The notes under the pieces: generated by a model
Database searches by the model: none
Seen by the model: only the letters and a program-made list of their open reading frames with translations
Told to the model about the DNA's origin: nothing
In this document: piece after piece, positions 49,145-57,986 of the stretch
How the letters are laid out: each line of letters begins with the position of its first letter
Position numbering within the stretch: the first letter of the stretch is position 1
Made by a program: the position numbers and the translations under genes
Assembly (NCBI RefSeq): GCF_028209625.1
Contig: NZ_JAQLDU010000003.1
Span: 40,112 to 104,111 of the forward strand
Source: Collinsella aerofaciens
GTDB taxonomy: Bacteria; Actinomycetota; Coriobacteriia; Coriobacteriales; Coriobacteriaceae
Direction of reading: 5' to 3'
DNA: 64,000 nucleotides

Positions 49145-51281
49145 GCGCTGCCTGTTGCGGGTGACGCAAGGGTTTGCGGCCCGCCGTCGACCAGGCGCTC
49201 TCCGCAAACGAGGCGGCTTTATGGGTCGAGCCGGTATCGACCTGTTTATCGAAGACGGTGCCTACACCACGCTCTCCTCTGCGGTGGTCATCTTGGTGGT
49301 GCTCACATTGTTGTTTTCGTCGACCGCGGCGATATGGAGCATGTCGCGTGCCGGGGACGCCCAGGTGGCGGCCGATAGCGGCGCGCTGGCGGGTGCCAAC
49401 GTAGTGTCGTCCTATCACACGGCTGCCACGGTGGTTGATGCGAGTATCTTGAGTCTGGGGCTGGCGGGGTTTGCCACGATCGGGACGGGCCTGGTCGCCA
49501 TCCTCATCCCGGGTGCCGAGCCGGTTGCCGGCAATATGGTCGACACCGGGATCGAGATCATTAAAACGCGCAACAAGTTTGCCAAAAGCGCATCGGAAGG
49601 CTTACAGAAAATCGAGACGGCTCTGCCGTATCTGATCGCCGCGCGTGCCACGCAGGCGGTGTCGGCGCAGGATACCGATAGTGTGACCTATACCGGTACG
49701 GCGCTTGCCGTGCCCAGGACATCCGAGTCGGACTTTGCTGCGCTCAAAGGGTCAGAGATCTCGACCGATACCATTAAAGACACATCAGATGATTTAGAGG
49801 GTGCGGCCGAGGAGCTGCGGAAGGCCTCGGAGGAGACGGCGAAGGCAAAGGAGCGCGCTTGGCTGGCGGATTGTGGTGGGTCTGACAAAGGCTCGGTCGG
49901 CAGCTGTTCTTGTATGTGGGAGCGCGCAAAAAGCCTAACGGATCTTTCCGGTGTTCAAAATCCGCATTACTCATCGAGCGTTACGTGGGAGCCTCAAGTT
50001 GCCCTTGATCGCGCGAAGGACTACTACCATTGGCGTCTGACAAATGAGAAGCCCCAGGGCTCGAGTGTCGAGATGAAGGCAGAGTCTGCGGCGCGTAAGG
50101 CGTTTTATACCTATGCGAGCGCGGAGGTCGATCGGGCACATATAACCGAGAACGGAGACAGGGTCTCCTCCTATATTCCGCTGCTGCCGCGCAACTCTGA
50201 TGAGGTTCGGGCGACGGAACTCTATACCGATGCGGTGTGGCCGACGAGCGTGAACGATGACAAGGCGTATCTGCATTACGGGACGACCTGCCCTAACTAT
50301 AAGAAAGGGACGCCGAGCGGATTTGCTTCGGTTGCCGATTACGATGGACAGGATAAATGCAGCAAATGCCATTTTGGCGTTTTGTCGCTTGGTGCCGTTG
50401 CGGCGCCTTCAACCTCTATCGAAAACGGCTTCGAGTATCACTTTGACAAGTTTAAAGACGCCCTGGAGGACTACGTCGACTGTCGCAACAAGGAGCTCGA
50501 GCTCGAGCGTCAGACCGAGGACGAAGCCGACCGTGCGGGCAATGCGTTTGACCAGGCCATTAAAGCGCTTTCGGGCGAGCGTCCGCGTATCGCTCCGCCC
50601 GGTCGCAACGGCGTGGTTGCCTTTGCGGTTTCGGGTGCCATCTCGAGCCCCGATGAACTCAACTCTTCGTTTAACACGGCAGTCAGGCTTGGCGATCGCG
50701 GTGCCATCTCTGCCGCGGTGCTGGCGCCCGATGAGGCGACGGCGCAAAACAACGTGCTTTCGCGATTTTTCTCGACATTGAAGGAACGCTCGGGCGGCGT
50801 TGCCGGTGTGCTCGACGGCGTCATGGATGTTTGGGGGCGGCTGCTTGTGGGATACGGAGACATCCAAGGTTCGGCCGACGAACTTATGGACGAGATGATT
50901 AAGGGCCTAGGAGGGGGCAACGGCGCGTTGGGCTCCATTGCATCGTGGCTCGGCGATACCGTTTCGGCGTCCGTGGCGGCGCTGGGTTTGGAACCGTGCG
51001 ACTTGCGCCTGCGAAAGCCGGTGCTGACCGATTCCGCCAACGTCATTAAGAGTCCGGGGTCTGACATTGCCGGTTTCTCTCAAGCGCAAGACAAGCTGCG
51101 AAGTATTCCGTTGGGCGTGACCGATCCCAAGGCGCTTTGCGAAGTGCTGGAATATCAAGTCGAGCGCACCATCAGCGGCACGACGTTCACGCTTGCGGAG
51201 ATTCCGCTGCCCGGCGGCGGTTCCATCCCACTTACCGTCGATGTCACCACACTGGCGGGTGCCCTGGGCGGTGGGTCGTAA
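49116..51281 (+). CDS. Large TadG-like envelope protein of the Tad locus
   Basis: A 721-residue protein. A basic N-terminus and a membrane helix (TTLSSAVVILVVLTLLFSST) precede the TadE/G-type sequence GDAQVAADSGALAGANVVSS, in which ADSGALAGA is the family signature. The large extracellular part has coiled-coil-like stretches, two CxC/CxxC-like pairs (GSCSCMW and KCSKCHFG) and a C-terminal globular region. It probably forms an adhesive or tip component of the pilus. GGAGGGAG precedes ATG 49116. Its stop overlaps the next ATG (TAATG). Confidence 0.8.
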   Translation: MIRGLLHGIRRCLLRVTQGFAARRRPGALRKRGGFMGRAGIDLFIEDGAYTTLSSAVVILVVLTLLFSSTAAIWSMSRAGDAQVAADSGALAGANVVSSYHTAATVVDASILSLGLAGFATIGTGLVAILIPGAEPVAGNMVDTGIEIIKTRNKFAKSASEGLQKIETALPYLIAARATQAVSAQDTDSVTYTGTALAVPRTSESDFAALKGSEISTDTIKDTSDDLEGAAEELRKASEETAKAKERAWLADCGGSDKGSVGSCSCMWERAKSLTDLSGVQNPHYSSSVTWEPQVALDRAKDYYHWRLTNEKPQGSSVEMKAESAARKAFYTYASAEVDRAHITENGDRVSSYIPLLPRNSDEVRATELYTDAVWPTSVNDDKAYLHYGTTCPNYKKGTPSGFASVADYDGQDKCSKCHFGVLSLGAVAAPSTSIENGFEYHFDKFKDALEDYVDCRNKELELERQTEDEADRAGNAFDQAIKALSGERPRIAPPGRNGVVAFAVSGAISSPDELNSSFNTAVRLGDRGAISAAVLAPDEATAQNNVLSRFFSTLKERSGGVAGVLDGVMDVWGRLLVGYGDIQGSADELMDEMIKGLGGGNGALGSIASWLGDTVSASVAALGLEPCDLRLRKPVLTDSANVIKSPGSDIAGFSQAQDKLRSIPLGVTDPKALCEVLEYQVERTISGTTFTLAEIPLPGGGSIPLTVDVTTLAGALGGGS

Positions 51282-51757
51282 TGGGCATCCGCACGCGCCT
51301 GTGCGAGGAGCGCGCCCAGGCGACGGTCGAGATGGCCGTGGTCACGCCCGTCCTGCTGGTTCTGGCGCTTATCGTGTACAACGTCATGGTCTTTGCCGGT
51401 GCGGTCGCACGCTTCGATCGCGTGGTGCCCGATATCGTGCTAGCACATGCCGTGGCGCCGAGCGGGGAGGGCGATGGCAGCTCCATCGATGCTTCCGCGA
51501 CCGTTCAGGCTCAGATCCAACATGCCATGGAAGGCTATGACTTGCTGATCGAGGTCTCGAGCGAACAGGGTGCGACGACATCGGATGGCGGTTTGCTTTC
51601 GCTTTCCGGCACGTTTAGGACCTATACCTGCACCATGCGCTATGAGCCGTGGCCGACTTCTCTCAGCATCGCCGGCGTTTCGCTGGGGGCACCGGCAAAG
51701 TTGTCACACGAGCGCGCGGTGACGGTCGATCCGTGGCGTCCGGGGGTGGTCATGTGA
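51281..51757 (+). CDS. Second TadE-like pseudopilin
   Basis: A 158-residue protein with leader CEERAQATVEMAVVTPVLLV, the third example in this operon of the Q-A/S-T-V-E prepilin motif, and an extracellular domain with a Cys pair. It is another minor pilin candidate. Its ATG overlaps the TadG-like stop; its own stop overlaps the next GTG by 4 bases. Confidence 0.82.
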   Translation: MGIRTRLCEERAQATVEMAVVTPVLLVLALIVYNVMVFAGAVARFDRVVPDIVLAHAVAPSGEGDGSSIDASATVQAQIQHAMEGYDLLIEVSSEQGATTSDGGLLSLSGTFRTYTCTMRYEPWPTSLSIAGVSLGAPAKLSHERAVTVDPWRPGVVM

Positions 51758-52113
51758 CCGCGGTCTCGTCCTACATCGCCTACGCGCGGGCACTCAATAG
51801 GCTGGGCTGGACGCCGGCCGAGTTTGCGGTGGCGGAGTCGTTTGCCGTGCGCCTGCGCGGCATGCTGGGACGGTGTCCGGTTGCCGCCAACGGTCTGCCG
51901 CTCGTCATGGCGTTTCCACGCTGCTCTTCGGTCCATACGTGTTTTATGGCCTATCCCATCGACATCGCCTTCATCGATGCACGTGGCTATGTCCTCGTAT
52001 GCTACGAAAACGTACGTCCCTGGCGTATGTGCTCCTGCCCCGGCGCCTGGGCCGTACTAGAGCGTCCTTCAATCATTGTTTCGACCCCTGCTCTCCAACG
52101 CGTGCCGGCTTAA
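51754..52113 (+). CDS. DUF192-family protein closing the Tad operon
   Basis: A 119-residue protein of the DUF192/COG1430 group: FAVRLRGMLGRCP, then GLPLVMAFPRCSSVHTCFMA and IAFIDARGYVLVC, GAWAVLE. Many Tad loci carry a DUF192 gene next to their TadE/G genes, but its role is not known. No signal peptide is visible here, whereas many relatives are exported. Translation starts at GTG 51754, coupled to the preceding stop (GTGA), with GGGGGTGG upstream. Confidence 0.85.
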   Translation: MTAVSSYIAYARALNRLGWTPAEFAVAESFAVRLRGMLGRCPVAANGLPLVMAFPRCSSVHTCFMAYPIDIAFIDARGYVLVCYENVRPWRMCSCPGAWAVLERPSIIVSTPALQRVPA

Positions 52114-52171
52114 GAATTGGCGACAGCGGACTTTCGTCATACGAAATTGGGTAAGATGGAGGAGAGGATGC

Positions 52172-52438
52172 ATGGATGTTGAGATCCATCCCAACGCTAA
52201 AAAGCACCTGACGGAAAAGCAGGTGCTTAGCGCTTGGCTTGCGGTTACTGAGTGCATCCGTCGCGAGTCGAAGGACGAGCCGCCGAGATAGCTTGCGATT
52301 GGATGGCTCCCAGACGGACGAAGCGTGGAGCTTGTCGCGGTCGAGCTTGTCCGTGGGTGGCTTATCATTCATGCCTTGTCTCCAGTCCAGAAGAAATTTT
52401 GGCAGGAGATTGAACGGGCTCGGCAAAGGGGTCGATGA
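52172..52438 (+). pseudogene. Small putative toxin gene interrupted by an amber codon
   Basis: From ATG 52172, with GGAGGAGAGG just upstream, a protein MDVEIHPNAKKHLTEKQVLS continues for 39 codons to TAG at 52289-52291. The same frame then goes on without interruption for 48 codons (LAIGWLPDGRSVEL, GWLIIHALSPVQKKFWQEI) to TGA at 52436-52438, which overlaps the antitoxin start. The two halves read as one 88-codon protein, the interrupted codon most likely once TGG. The downstream ribbon-helix-helix gene suggests a toxin-antitoxin pair, so the toxin seems inactivated. The toxin family is not identified. Confidence 0.7.
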
Positions 52439-52722
52439 TGGGCAAGACGTATACGGCCGCTAAAGGTCAGGTTGTAACGGATGAAATGATTGACGCGTGG
52501 TGCGAGTCGTACGAGCGCGGAGAGTTTCCGGATGGCGAACATACCGTTGGTGGGATCGTGCATGGACGGCCCCCGCTCTCAGGTGAGGGGACGGCAACGT
52601 TGTCGGTCAAGATTCCTCTGGGAATGAAGGAGGCCATTCGTCGACGGGCGGCTGCCGAGGGGATGACGCCAAGTGAGTTTGCCCGTGCGGCTCTGAGCGA
52701 AAAACTTCTTGCTGCCGGCTGA
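52438..52722 (+). CDS. Ribbon-helix-helix antitoxin-like protein
   Basis: A 94-residue protein ending in a ribbon-helix-helix domain (ATLSVKIPLGMKEAIRRRAA, then MTPSEFARAAL), typical of antitoxins that bind their operon DNA. The N-terminal part includes VTDEMIDAWCESYERGEFPD. It overlaps the toxin stop, and AAGGGG precedes ATG 52438 by 6 bases (52435 is also possible). It is probably a retained partner of the broken toxin gene. Confidence 0.78.
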   Translation: MGKTYTAAKGQVVTDEMIDAWCESYERGEFPDGEHTVGGIVHGRPPLSGEGTATLSVKIPLGMKEAIRRRAAAEGMTPSEFARAALSEKLLAAG

Positions 52723-52785
52723 TGTCTCTGACGTGCCGATTTATAGAACCGAGGCTGTGCTCAAAAACTTTTTTAAAATTCTCGG

Positions 52786-52813
52786 TTGACCGGAACGCGT
52801 CCTTGGTTATACT
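52786..52813 (+). promoter_or_regulatory. tRNA-Phe promoter
   Basis: TTGACC and TATACT are 16 bases apart, about 33 bases upstream of the mature tRNA 5' end. Confidence 0.75.
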
Positions 52814-52845
52814 AATCAAGCCTTGAAACAAGGCACACCTCAAAT

Positions 52846-52900
<55 letters not shown>

Positions 52901-52918
<18 letters not shown>

Positions 52919-53153
52919 CCTTGAATTGACTAGGACCTCTGCAAAGGGGTCCTTTTCTTTTATGTAGCCCTCGCACGGAATCGAACCCCGTGAGGGCGCG
53001 GAGCTGAGTAAACGCGTAAGCGTTTGCCAGCGCAGCTCGCAAGGCGCGTAAGCGCCGCAGCGGTCCGTCCGCGCAGCGCGCGGACGCGATTCCCTTCCCC
53101 GCCACCTTGAATTGACTGGGACCTCTGCAAAGGGGTCCTTTTCTTTTATGTAG
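52901..53153. repeat. tRNA-Phe 3'-end duplication module (67-bp direct repeats around a 119-bp insert)
   Basis: The 67-bp stretch 52901-52967 covers the tRNA T-loop to its 3' end plus the terminator (AGGACC/GGGTCCT and T run). It recurs at 53087-53153 with one mismatch. The 119-base insert (52968-53086) begins with an inverted copy of the same tRNA's T-arm (core GGAATCGAACCCC) and contains hairpins AAACGC-GTAA-GCGTTT, GGCGC-GTAA-GCGCC and CGTCCGCGC/GCGCGGACG. The arrangement looks like attL-insert-attR of a tiny tRNA-targeting element. The remainder of the gap to 53400 holds an imperfect inverted repeat (53164-53209) and the promoter of the next gene. Confidence 0.85.
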
Positions 53154-53400
53154 GGTTCTGCGGAAACTGCGTCCCAGAATAAGGGCTCAGAACGGGACAC
53201 ACTTTCCGGTGCCTGCCTCCGGCGCGCGTACACACCTCGTCGCACCATTCCGAGCCCGCCCGCCCCAGACATTCCTCCCACTTTCGCGTCACTTTACAGA
53301 CCGTTCGGTCGCCTGTCCGCACACGCGGGTATACTCAAAACGATACTTATCCTATGCAATACGATGCGGGTTCGACCTGCATGATCCGAAGGGGGCAGTG

Positions 53401-54462
53401 ATGGAGAGGATACTCGGCGTTAATCTCTCTGGCTGGTTTATTCCCGAGCCTTGGGTGACCCCGTCGCTGTACGCGGCGACCGGTGCATCCAACGCGGCCG
53501 AGCTACAGGAGGCCATGGGTACCGCCGCCTATAACGAGCGCATGCGCCGCCATTACGAGACGTTTGTGAGCGAGGACGATTTTCGTCGCATGGCGCAGAT
53601 CGGTCTCAATGCCGTGCGTCTGCCGGTGCCCTGGTATGCCTTTGGCTCACAGGAGTCCGATGCCTCCTACATATCGGTTGTCGATTACATCGACCGCGCA
53701 ATTGAGTGGGCTGCCAAGTACGACATCCGCGTGCTGCTCGATCTGGCAACCGTGCCCGGTGGCCAGGGCGATTCCAACGATTCGCCCACCACGCCGGAGG
53801 CTGTTGCCGAGTGGCATTCGTCCACCAACGGCCGTCATGTCGCACTCGACGTGCTCGAGCGCTTGGCCGATCGCTATGGCGAGGCCGAGAGCCTGCTGGG
53901 CATTGAGCTGCTGGACACGCCGCAGATGAGCGTTCGCAAGAGCCTCTTCACCATGACGGATGGCATTCCCGCTCACTACCTGCGCAATTTCTATCGCGAT
54001 GCCTACGAGCTCGTCCGTTCGTATATGCCCGAGGATAAGATCGTCGTCTTCTCGTCGTCGGGGCATCCCAGCGAGTGGAAGCATTTTATGCGCGGCGCCA
54101 AGTACAAGAACGTCTACATGGACCTTCACCTGTACCATTACCGCGACGAGTATGCGCTCGACATCACGAGCCCCCGCGGGCTGACGACGGCGATTTCGCG
54201 TAACAAGCGCGAGCTTAAAGAGGCGATTTCGACTGGGTTCCCCGTGCTGGTGGGCGAATGGTCGGGCGCGGCGATCTTTGCTAACTCGTCGGTTACGCCC
54301 GAGGGCCGCAATGCCTACGAGCGCGTGTTTATCGCCAACCAGCTGGCTTCGTTTGCGCCGGCTGCCGGTTGGTTCTTCCAAACGTGGAAGACCGAGAAGC
54401 GCATTGCAGCATGGGACGCCCGCGCGGCGCTCGGTACGCTCGAGCGCGGCATGATTGAATAG
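53401..54462 (+). CDS. GH5-like glycoside hydrolase, probable pseudoenzyme
   Basis: A 353-residue protein with the fold pattern of family GH5 exo-glucanases: LGVNLSGWFIPEPW at the start, GLNAVRLPVPWYAFG, then the nucleophile motif PVLVGEWSGA (Glu286). The usual acid/base motif N-E-P is D172-T173-P174 (GIELLDTP), and the conserved D-L-H after strand 3 is D-L-A (Ala116). So two active-site residues are missing, and hydrolysis is unlikely unless another residue substitutes. No signal peptide is seen, so it is cytoplasmic. AAGGGGG precedes ATG 53401. It is followed within 6 bases by rsmI. Confidence 0.85.
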   Translation: MERILGVNLSGWFIPEPWVTPSLYAATGASNAAELQEAMGTAAYNERMRRHYETFVSEDDFRRMAQIGLNAVRLPVPWYAFGSQESDASYISVVDYIDRAIEWAAKYDIRVLLDLATVPGGQGDSNDSPTTPEAVAEWHSSTNGRHVALDVLERLADRYGEAESLLGIELLDTPQMSVRKSLFTMTDGIPAHYLRNFYRDAYELVRSYMPEDKIVVFSSSGHPSEWKHFMRGAKYKNVYMDLHLYHYRDEYALDITSPRGLTTAISRNKRELKEAISTGFPVLVGEWSGAAIFANSSVTPEGRNAYERVFIANQLASFAPAAGWFFQTWKTEKRIAAWDARAALGTLERGMIE

Positions 54463-54468
54463 GTTGAT

Positions 54469-55347
54469 ATGACGCAAAACAGCGCCCATACGGGCAAACT
54501 CTATGTGGTCGGCACGCCCATCGGCAACCTAGGCGACCTGTCCCCGCGCGTTGGCGAGGCTTTTGCCGCCGCCGATGCGATTTGCTGCGAAGACACGCGT
54601 GTGACGTCAAAGCTGCTGATGCACCTGGGTATTTCCAAGCCGCTTGTCCGTTGCGACGAGAATGTGATCGCTAGCCGCGCTGCCGGCCTGGTCGACCGTC
54701 TGCTGGCGGGGGAGACCCTCGCCTTTGCCTCGGACGCCGGCATGCCGAGCGTGTCCGATCCCGGCCAGGCGCTGGTCGAGGCGGCGCGTGAGGCCGATGT
54801 GCCTGTCGAAGTTATTCCCGGACCCTCTGCTTGCGTCACGGCACTCGTTTCGTCCGGCATTCCCTGCGAGCATTTTTTCTTCGAGGGCTTTTTGGGCCGA
54901 AAGCACGGCGACCGTGTGCGCCGTTTGCAGCGCCTTGCCGTGGTGCCCGGCGCACTCATCTTCTACGAGTCTCCACATCGCATCGTGGCGACGCTCGAGG
55001 CTGTGGCGGAGGTCTTTCCCCAGCGTGAGGTTGCCGTCTGCCGCGAACTCACCAAGCTGCACGAGGAGGTCTTGCGCGGGCCCGCCGCCCAGCTCGAGGA
55101 AGAGCTGCGTGCTCGCGGCGAGGTAAAGGGCGAGATTGCGCTGGTCATCGCGCCGCCGAGCGAGGACGAGGATGTCGGCATCGTGCCGGTTGGCGCCGCG
55201 GCAGCGGATCCCGATGAGGCCCTGCGCGAGGATATCCGCGCCGCACTCGAGGAGGGGGAGCCCGCCTCTGCGGTGGCCAAGCGCCTGTCTCAGAAGTATT
55301 CGCGCCGCAAGCGCGATGTCTATGCCATGGTGCTCGATATGCAATAG
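54469..55347 (+). CDS. rsmI: 16S rRNA (cytidine-1402-2'-O)-methyltransferase RsmI
   Basis: Methylates C1402 of 16S rRNA at the ribose for decoding fidelity. The 292-residue protein has the tetrapyrrole-methylase-like core: LYVVGTPIGNLGDLSPR, CEDTRVTSKLL, FASDAGMPSVSDPG, VIPGPSACVTALVSSG, FFFEGFLGRK and FYESPHRI. The length is normal. It starts 6 bases after the GH5-like gene and probably shares its message. Confidence 0.96.
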   Translation: MTQNSAHTGKLYVVGTPIGNLGDLSPRVGEAFAAADAICCEDTRVTSKLLMHLGISKPLVRCDENVIASRAAGLVDRLLAGETLAFASDAGMPSVSDPGQALVEAAREADVPVEVIPGPSACVTALVSSGIPCEHFFFEGFLGRKHGDRVRRLQRLAVVPGALIFYESPHRIVATLEAVAEVFPQREVAVCRELTKLHEEVLRGPAAQLEEELRARGEVKGEIALVIAPPSEDEDVGIVPVGAAAADPDEALREDIRAALEEGEPASAVAKRLSQKYSRRKRDVYAMVLDMQ

Positions 55348-55416
55348 ATGGAGGATATCCAGCCCTTGCGCTAGAATCATCCCCTGTATGCAACGTTTTT
55401 CTGGAGGACAAACCCC

Positions 55417-57018
55417 ATGGATCAAAGCAAGCCTTCGTTCTTTATCACGACGCCCATCTACTACGTCAACGCCGATCCGCACCTGGGCACGGCTTATTCC
55501 ACCATCATCGCCGACGTTCAGGCTCGCTATCGCCGCTCCGCCGGCTATAACGTCAAGTTCCTGACCGGCATGGACGAGCACGGCGAGAAGGTCGCCGAGG
55601 CCGCAGCCAAGCATGGTATGACGCCGCAGGAGTGGACCGACAGCCAGGCCCCGCACTTCAAGGAGCTTTGGAGCAAGCTCGAGATTTCCAACGACGACTT
55701 CATCCGCACCACCGAGCCGCGCCAGCATCATGCCGTGCAGTACCTGTGGGAGCGCATGAAGGAGTCCGGTTACCTGTATAAGGGCAGCTACGACGGCTGG
55801 TATTGCGTGCCTGACGAGACCTACTTCACCGATACTCAGGTCCAGAAGGGCGACGAGGAGTATGGCAGCGTCGGCCAGCACCTGTGCCCCGACTGCCACC
55901 GTCCGCTTGAGCGCGTGCAGGAGGAGTCCTACTTCTTTAAGCTTTCCGCCTTCCAGGACAAGCTGCTCAAGCTCTATGACGAGCATCCCGACTTTGTCGA
56001 GCCTGCGTTCCGCATGAACGAGGTGCGCAGCTTTGTCGAGGGCGGCCTTAACGACCTTTCCGTGAGCCGCACGAGCTTTGACTGGGGCATTCAGGTCCCG
56101 TTTGACGAGGGCCACGTGACCTACGTGTGGTTCGATGCGCTGCTCAACTATATGACGGCCGTCGGCTACGGTGTCGATACCGACGAGGCGCGTGCCGAGC
56201 TGGCCTATCGCTGGCCCGCGCAGTTCCACATCGTGGGTAAGGACATCATCCGCTTCCACTGCGTCATTTGGCCCGCCATGCTCATGGCCATCGGCGAGGC
56301 CCTGCCCGAGCACGTTTTTGCCCACGGCTTCCTGACCGTGCGCAATGCCGAGACCGGCAAGGCCGAGAAGATGTCCAAGAGCCGCGGCAACGCTATCGCT
56401 CCGCAGGACGTTATCGACATGCTGGGCGTCGAGGGCTATCGCTACTACTTTATGACCGACGTCGTCCCCGGCACCGACGGCGCCATCAGCTTCGATCGCA
56501 TGGAGCAGGTCTACAACGCCGACCTGGCCAACAGCTGGGGCAACCTCATCTCGCGTTCGCTCAACATGAGCGGCAAGTACTTTGACGGCTGCGCGCCCGC
56601 CAAGCCCGCATCGTTCGATGCGTTCGACAACCCGCTGGCAAAGATCGCCGACGGCCTGGTCGAGCGCTACATGGCCAAGATGGACGTGCTCGATTACGGC
56701 GGAGCCAAGGACGAGGTTATGGAGCTCATCCACGCCGCCAACCACTACATCGAGGACTCCGAGCCTTGGGCGCTTGCCAAGGATGAGGCTAAGGCTGACG
56801 AGCTGGCATTTGTGATCTACAACCTGCTCGAGGCCATCCGCATTGCCGCTCACCTGCTGATGCCGCTCATGCCTCAGACCTCTGCCGAAGCCCTGCGCCG
56901 CCTGTCCTGCGAGGACGAGGCCGCGAGCGACGACCTCAAGGGCATTTGCGCTTGGGGCCTGCTTGCCGGTGGTCAGCCCGTCGAGAAGGGCGATCCGCTG
57001 TTCCCGCGTCTGGGCTAA
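55417..57018 (+). CDS. metG: Methionyl-tRNA synthetase, short form
   Basis: Charges tRNA-Met, so serves both initiation and elongation. The 533-residue class I enzyme has FITTPIYYVNADPHLGTAYS (HIGH variant PHLG), the zinc-associated CPDCHRPLERVQEESYFF with a single CxxC, and EKMSKSRGNAI (KMSKS). It stops after the anticodon-binding helical domain and lacks the C-terminal EMAP/tRNA-binding extension of longer MetG. GGAGG lies 9 bases upstream. A terminator follows, but RsmA and TatD genes continue in the same direction. Confidence 0.96.
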   Translation: MDQSKPSFFITTPIYYVNADPHLGTAYSTIIADVQARYRRSAGYNVKFLTGMDEHGEKVAEAAAKHGMTPQEWTDSQAPHFKELWSKLEISNDDFIRTTEPRQHHAVQYLWERMKESGYLYKGSYDGWYCVPDETYFTDTQVQKGDEEYGSVGQHLCPDCHRPLERVQEESYFFKLSAFQDKLLKLYDEHPDFVEPAFRMNEVRSFVEGGLNDLSVSRTSFDWGIQVPFDEGHVTYVWFDALLNYMTAVGYGVDTDEARAELAYRWPAQFHIVGKDIIRFHCVIWPAMLMAIGEALPEHVFAHGFLTVRNAETGKAEKMSKSRGNAIAPQDVIDMLGVEGYRYYFMTDVVPGTDGAISFDRMEQVYNADLANSWGNLISRSLNMSGKYFDGCAPAKPASFDAFDNPLAKIADGLVERYMAKMDVLDYGGAKDEVMELIHAANHYIEDSEPWALAKDEAKADELAFVIYNLLEAIRIAAHLLMPLMPQTSAEALRRLSCEDEAASDDLKGICAWGLLAGGQPVEKGDPLFPRLG

Positions 57019-57057
57019 GACGCCGCGCGCCATATCGGCAATTTGCTGTTTAGATGT

Positions 57058-57090
57058 AAGGGCATGGCCGCAACGGTCCATGCCCTTTTG
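57058..57090 (+). terminator. Terminator of metG
   Basis: AAGGGCATGG pairs with CCATGCCCTT, followed by TTG and T's. Confidence 0.85.
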
Positions 57091-57125
57091 TTTCAAGACG
57101 CCGCCATCATGCTAAGGAGGCAACT

Positions 57126-57986
57126 ATGACAACTTCGCCTTTGGCAAACCCCACGGCCACCAGGGAGCTGCTGGAGGAGTTTGGCCTTGCGACCAAGCAT
57201 CGCCTGGGCCAGAACTTCCTGATCGACAACCATGTAATTGAGCGCATTTGCGAGCTTTCCGAGCTCACGGGCGATGAGCGCGTGCTCGAGGTTGGCCCGG
57301 GCGTTGGTACGCTCACGCTCGCGCTGCTGCAGGAGGCGGCGTGCGTCACGTCGATCGAGGCCGATCCCGAACTCGAACCGGTGCTCGATGCCCATGCCGC
57401 CGACTATGCCAACTTCCGCTTTATCATGGGCGACGCGCTCAAGGTGACGACGGGGCAGATTGAGCAGGCTGCAGGCGGTGAGCCGACGGTATTTGTCGCG
57501 AACCTGCCCTATAACGTGGCGGCGACGATCATCCTGCAGTTCTTCCAGACGATGCCCGCGCTCAAGCGTGCCGTGGTCATGGTTCAAAAGGAGGTTGCCG
57601 ATCGCATTGCCGCGGTGCCGGGTAACAAGACCTATGGCGGCTACACGGCAAAGCTCGGCCTGTATGCGCAGGTTACGGGTCGCTTTGAGGTGCCGCCACG
57701 TTGCTTTATGCCGGCACCGCACGTGGACTCGGCCGTCGTGCGTATCGACCGTGTTGACGGCGTGGCGCCCGAAGGACTCGATCGCGAGTTTGTGGCCCGC
57801 GTGATTGATGCTGCATTTGCTCAGCGCCGCAAGACCATCCGCAATTCCATGAGCGCCAACGGCTTTGCCAAGGACGTGCTCGATGCCGCCTTTGAGGCTT
57901 GCGGTATCGCACCCACCACGCGCGCCGAGACGCTTGATGTTGCCGACTTTGTCCGCCTGGCCCAGGAGCTCATCCATGATGCTTAA
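57126..57986 (+). CDS. rsmA: 16S rRNA dimethyladenosine transferase RsmA (KsgA)
   Basis: Dimethylates A1518 and A1519 in the 3' end of 16S rRNA. The 286-residue protein has GQNFLIDNHVIERI at the start, SAM motif I EVGPGVGTLTLALL, motif IV VANLPYNVAATII, and a C-terminal domain with MPAPHVDSAVVRI. TAAGGAGG lies 6 bases before the ATG. It overlaps the following TatD gene by 11 bases, so both are made from one message. Confidence 0.96.
   Translation: MTTSPLANPTATRELLEEFGLATKHRLGQNFLIDNHVIERICELSELTGDERVLEVGPGVGTLTLALLQEAACVTSIEADPELEPVLDAHAADYANFRFIMGDALKVTTGQIEQAAGGEPTVFVANLPYNVAATIILQFFQTMPALKRAVVMVQKEVADRIAAVPGNKTYGGYTAKLGLYAQVTGRFEVPPRCFMPAPHVDSAVVRIDRVDGVAPEGLDREFVARVIDAAFAQRRKTIRNSMSANGFAKDVLDAAFEACGIAPTTRAETLDVADFVRLAQELIHDA

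Noticed and set aside
42511..52113. Type II secretion or type IVa pilus system instead of Tad
   Set aside because: The gene order CpaB-TadZ-TadA-TadB-TadC-Flp and the TadE/G proteins are specific to Tad loci.
54607..57096. 829-codon open frame on the minus strand opposite rsmI and metG
   Set aside because: Both genes on the plus strand are certain; the antisense frame is a by-product of GC-biased third positions and shows no domain.
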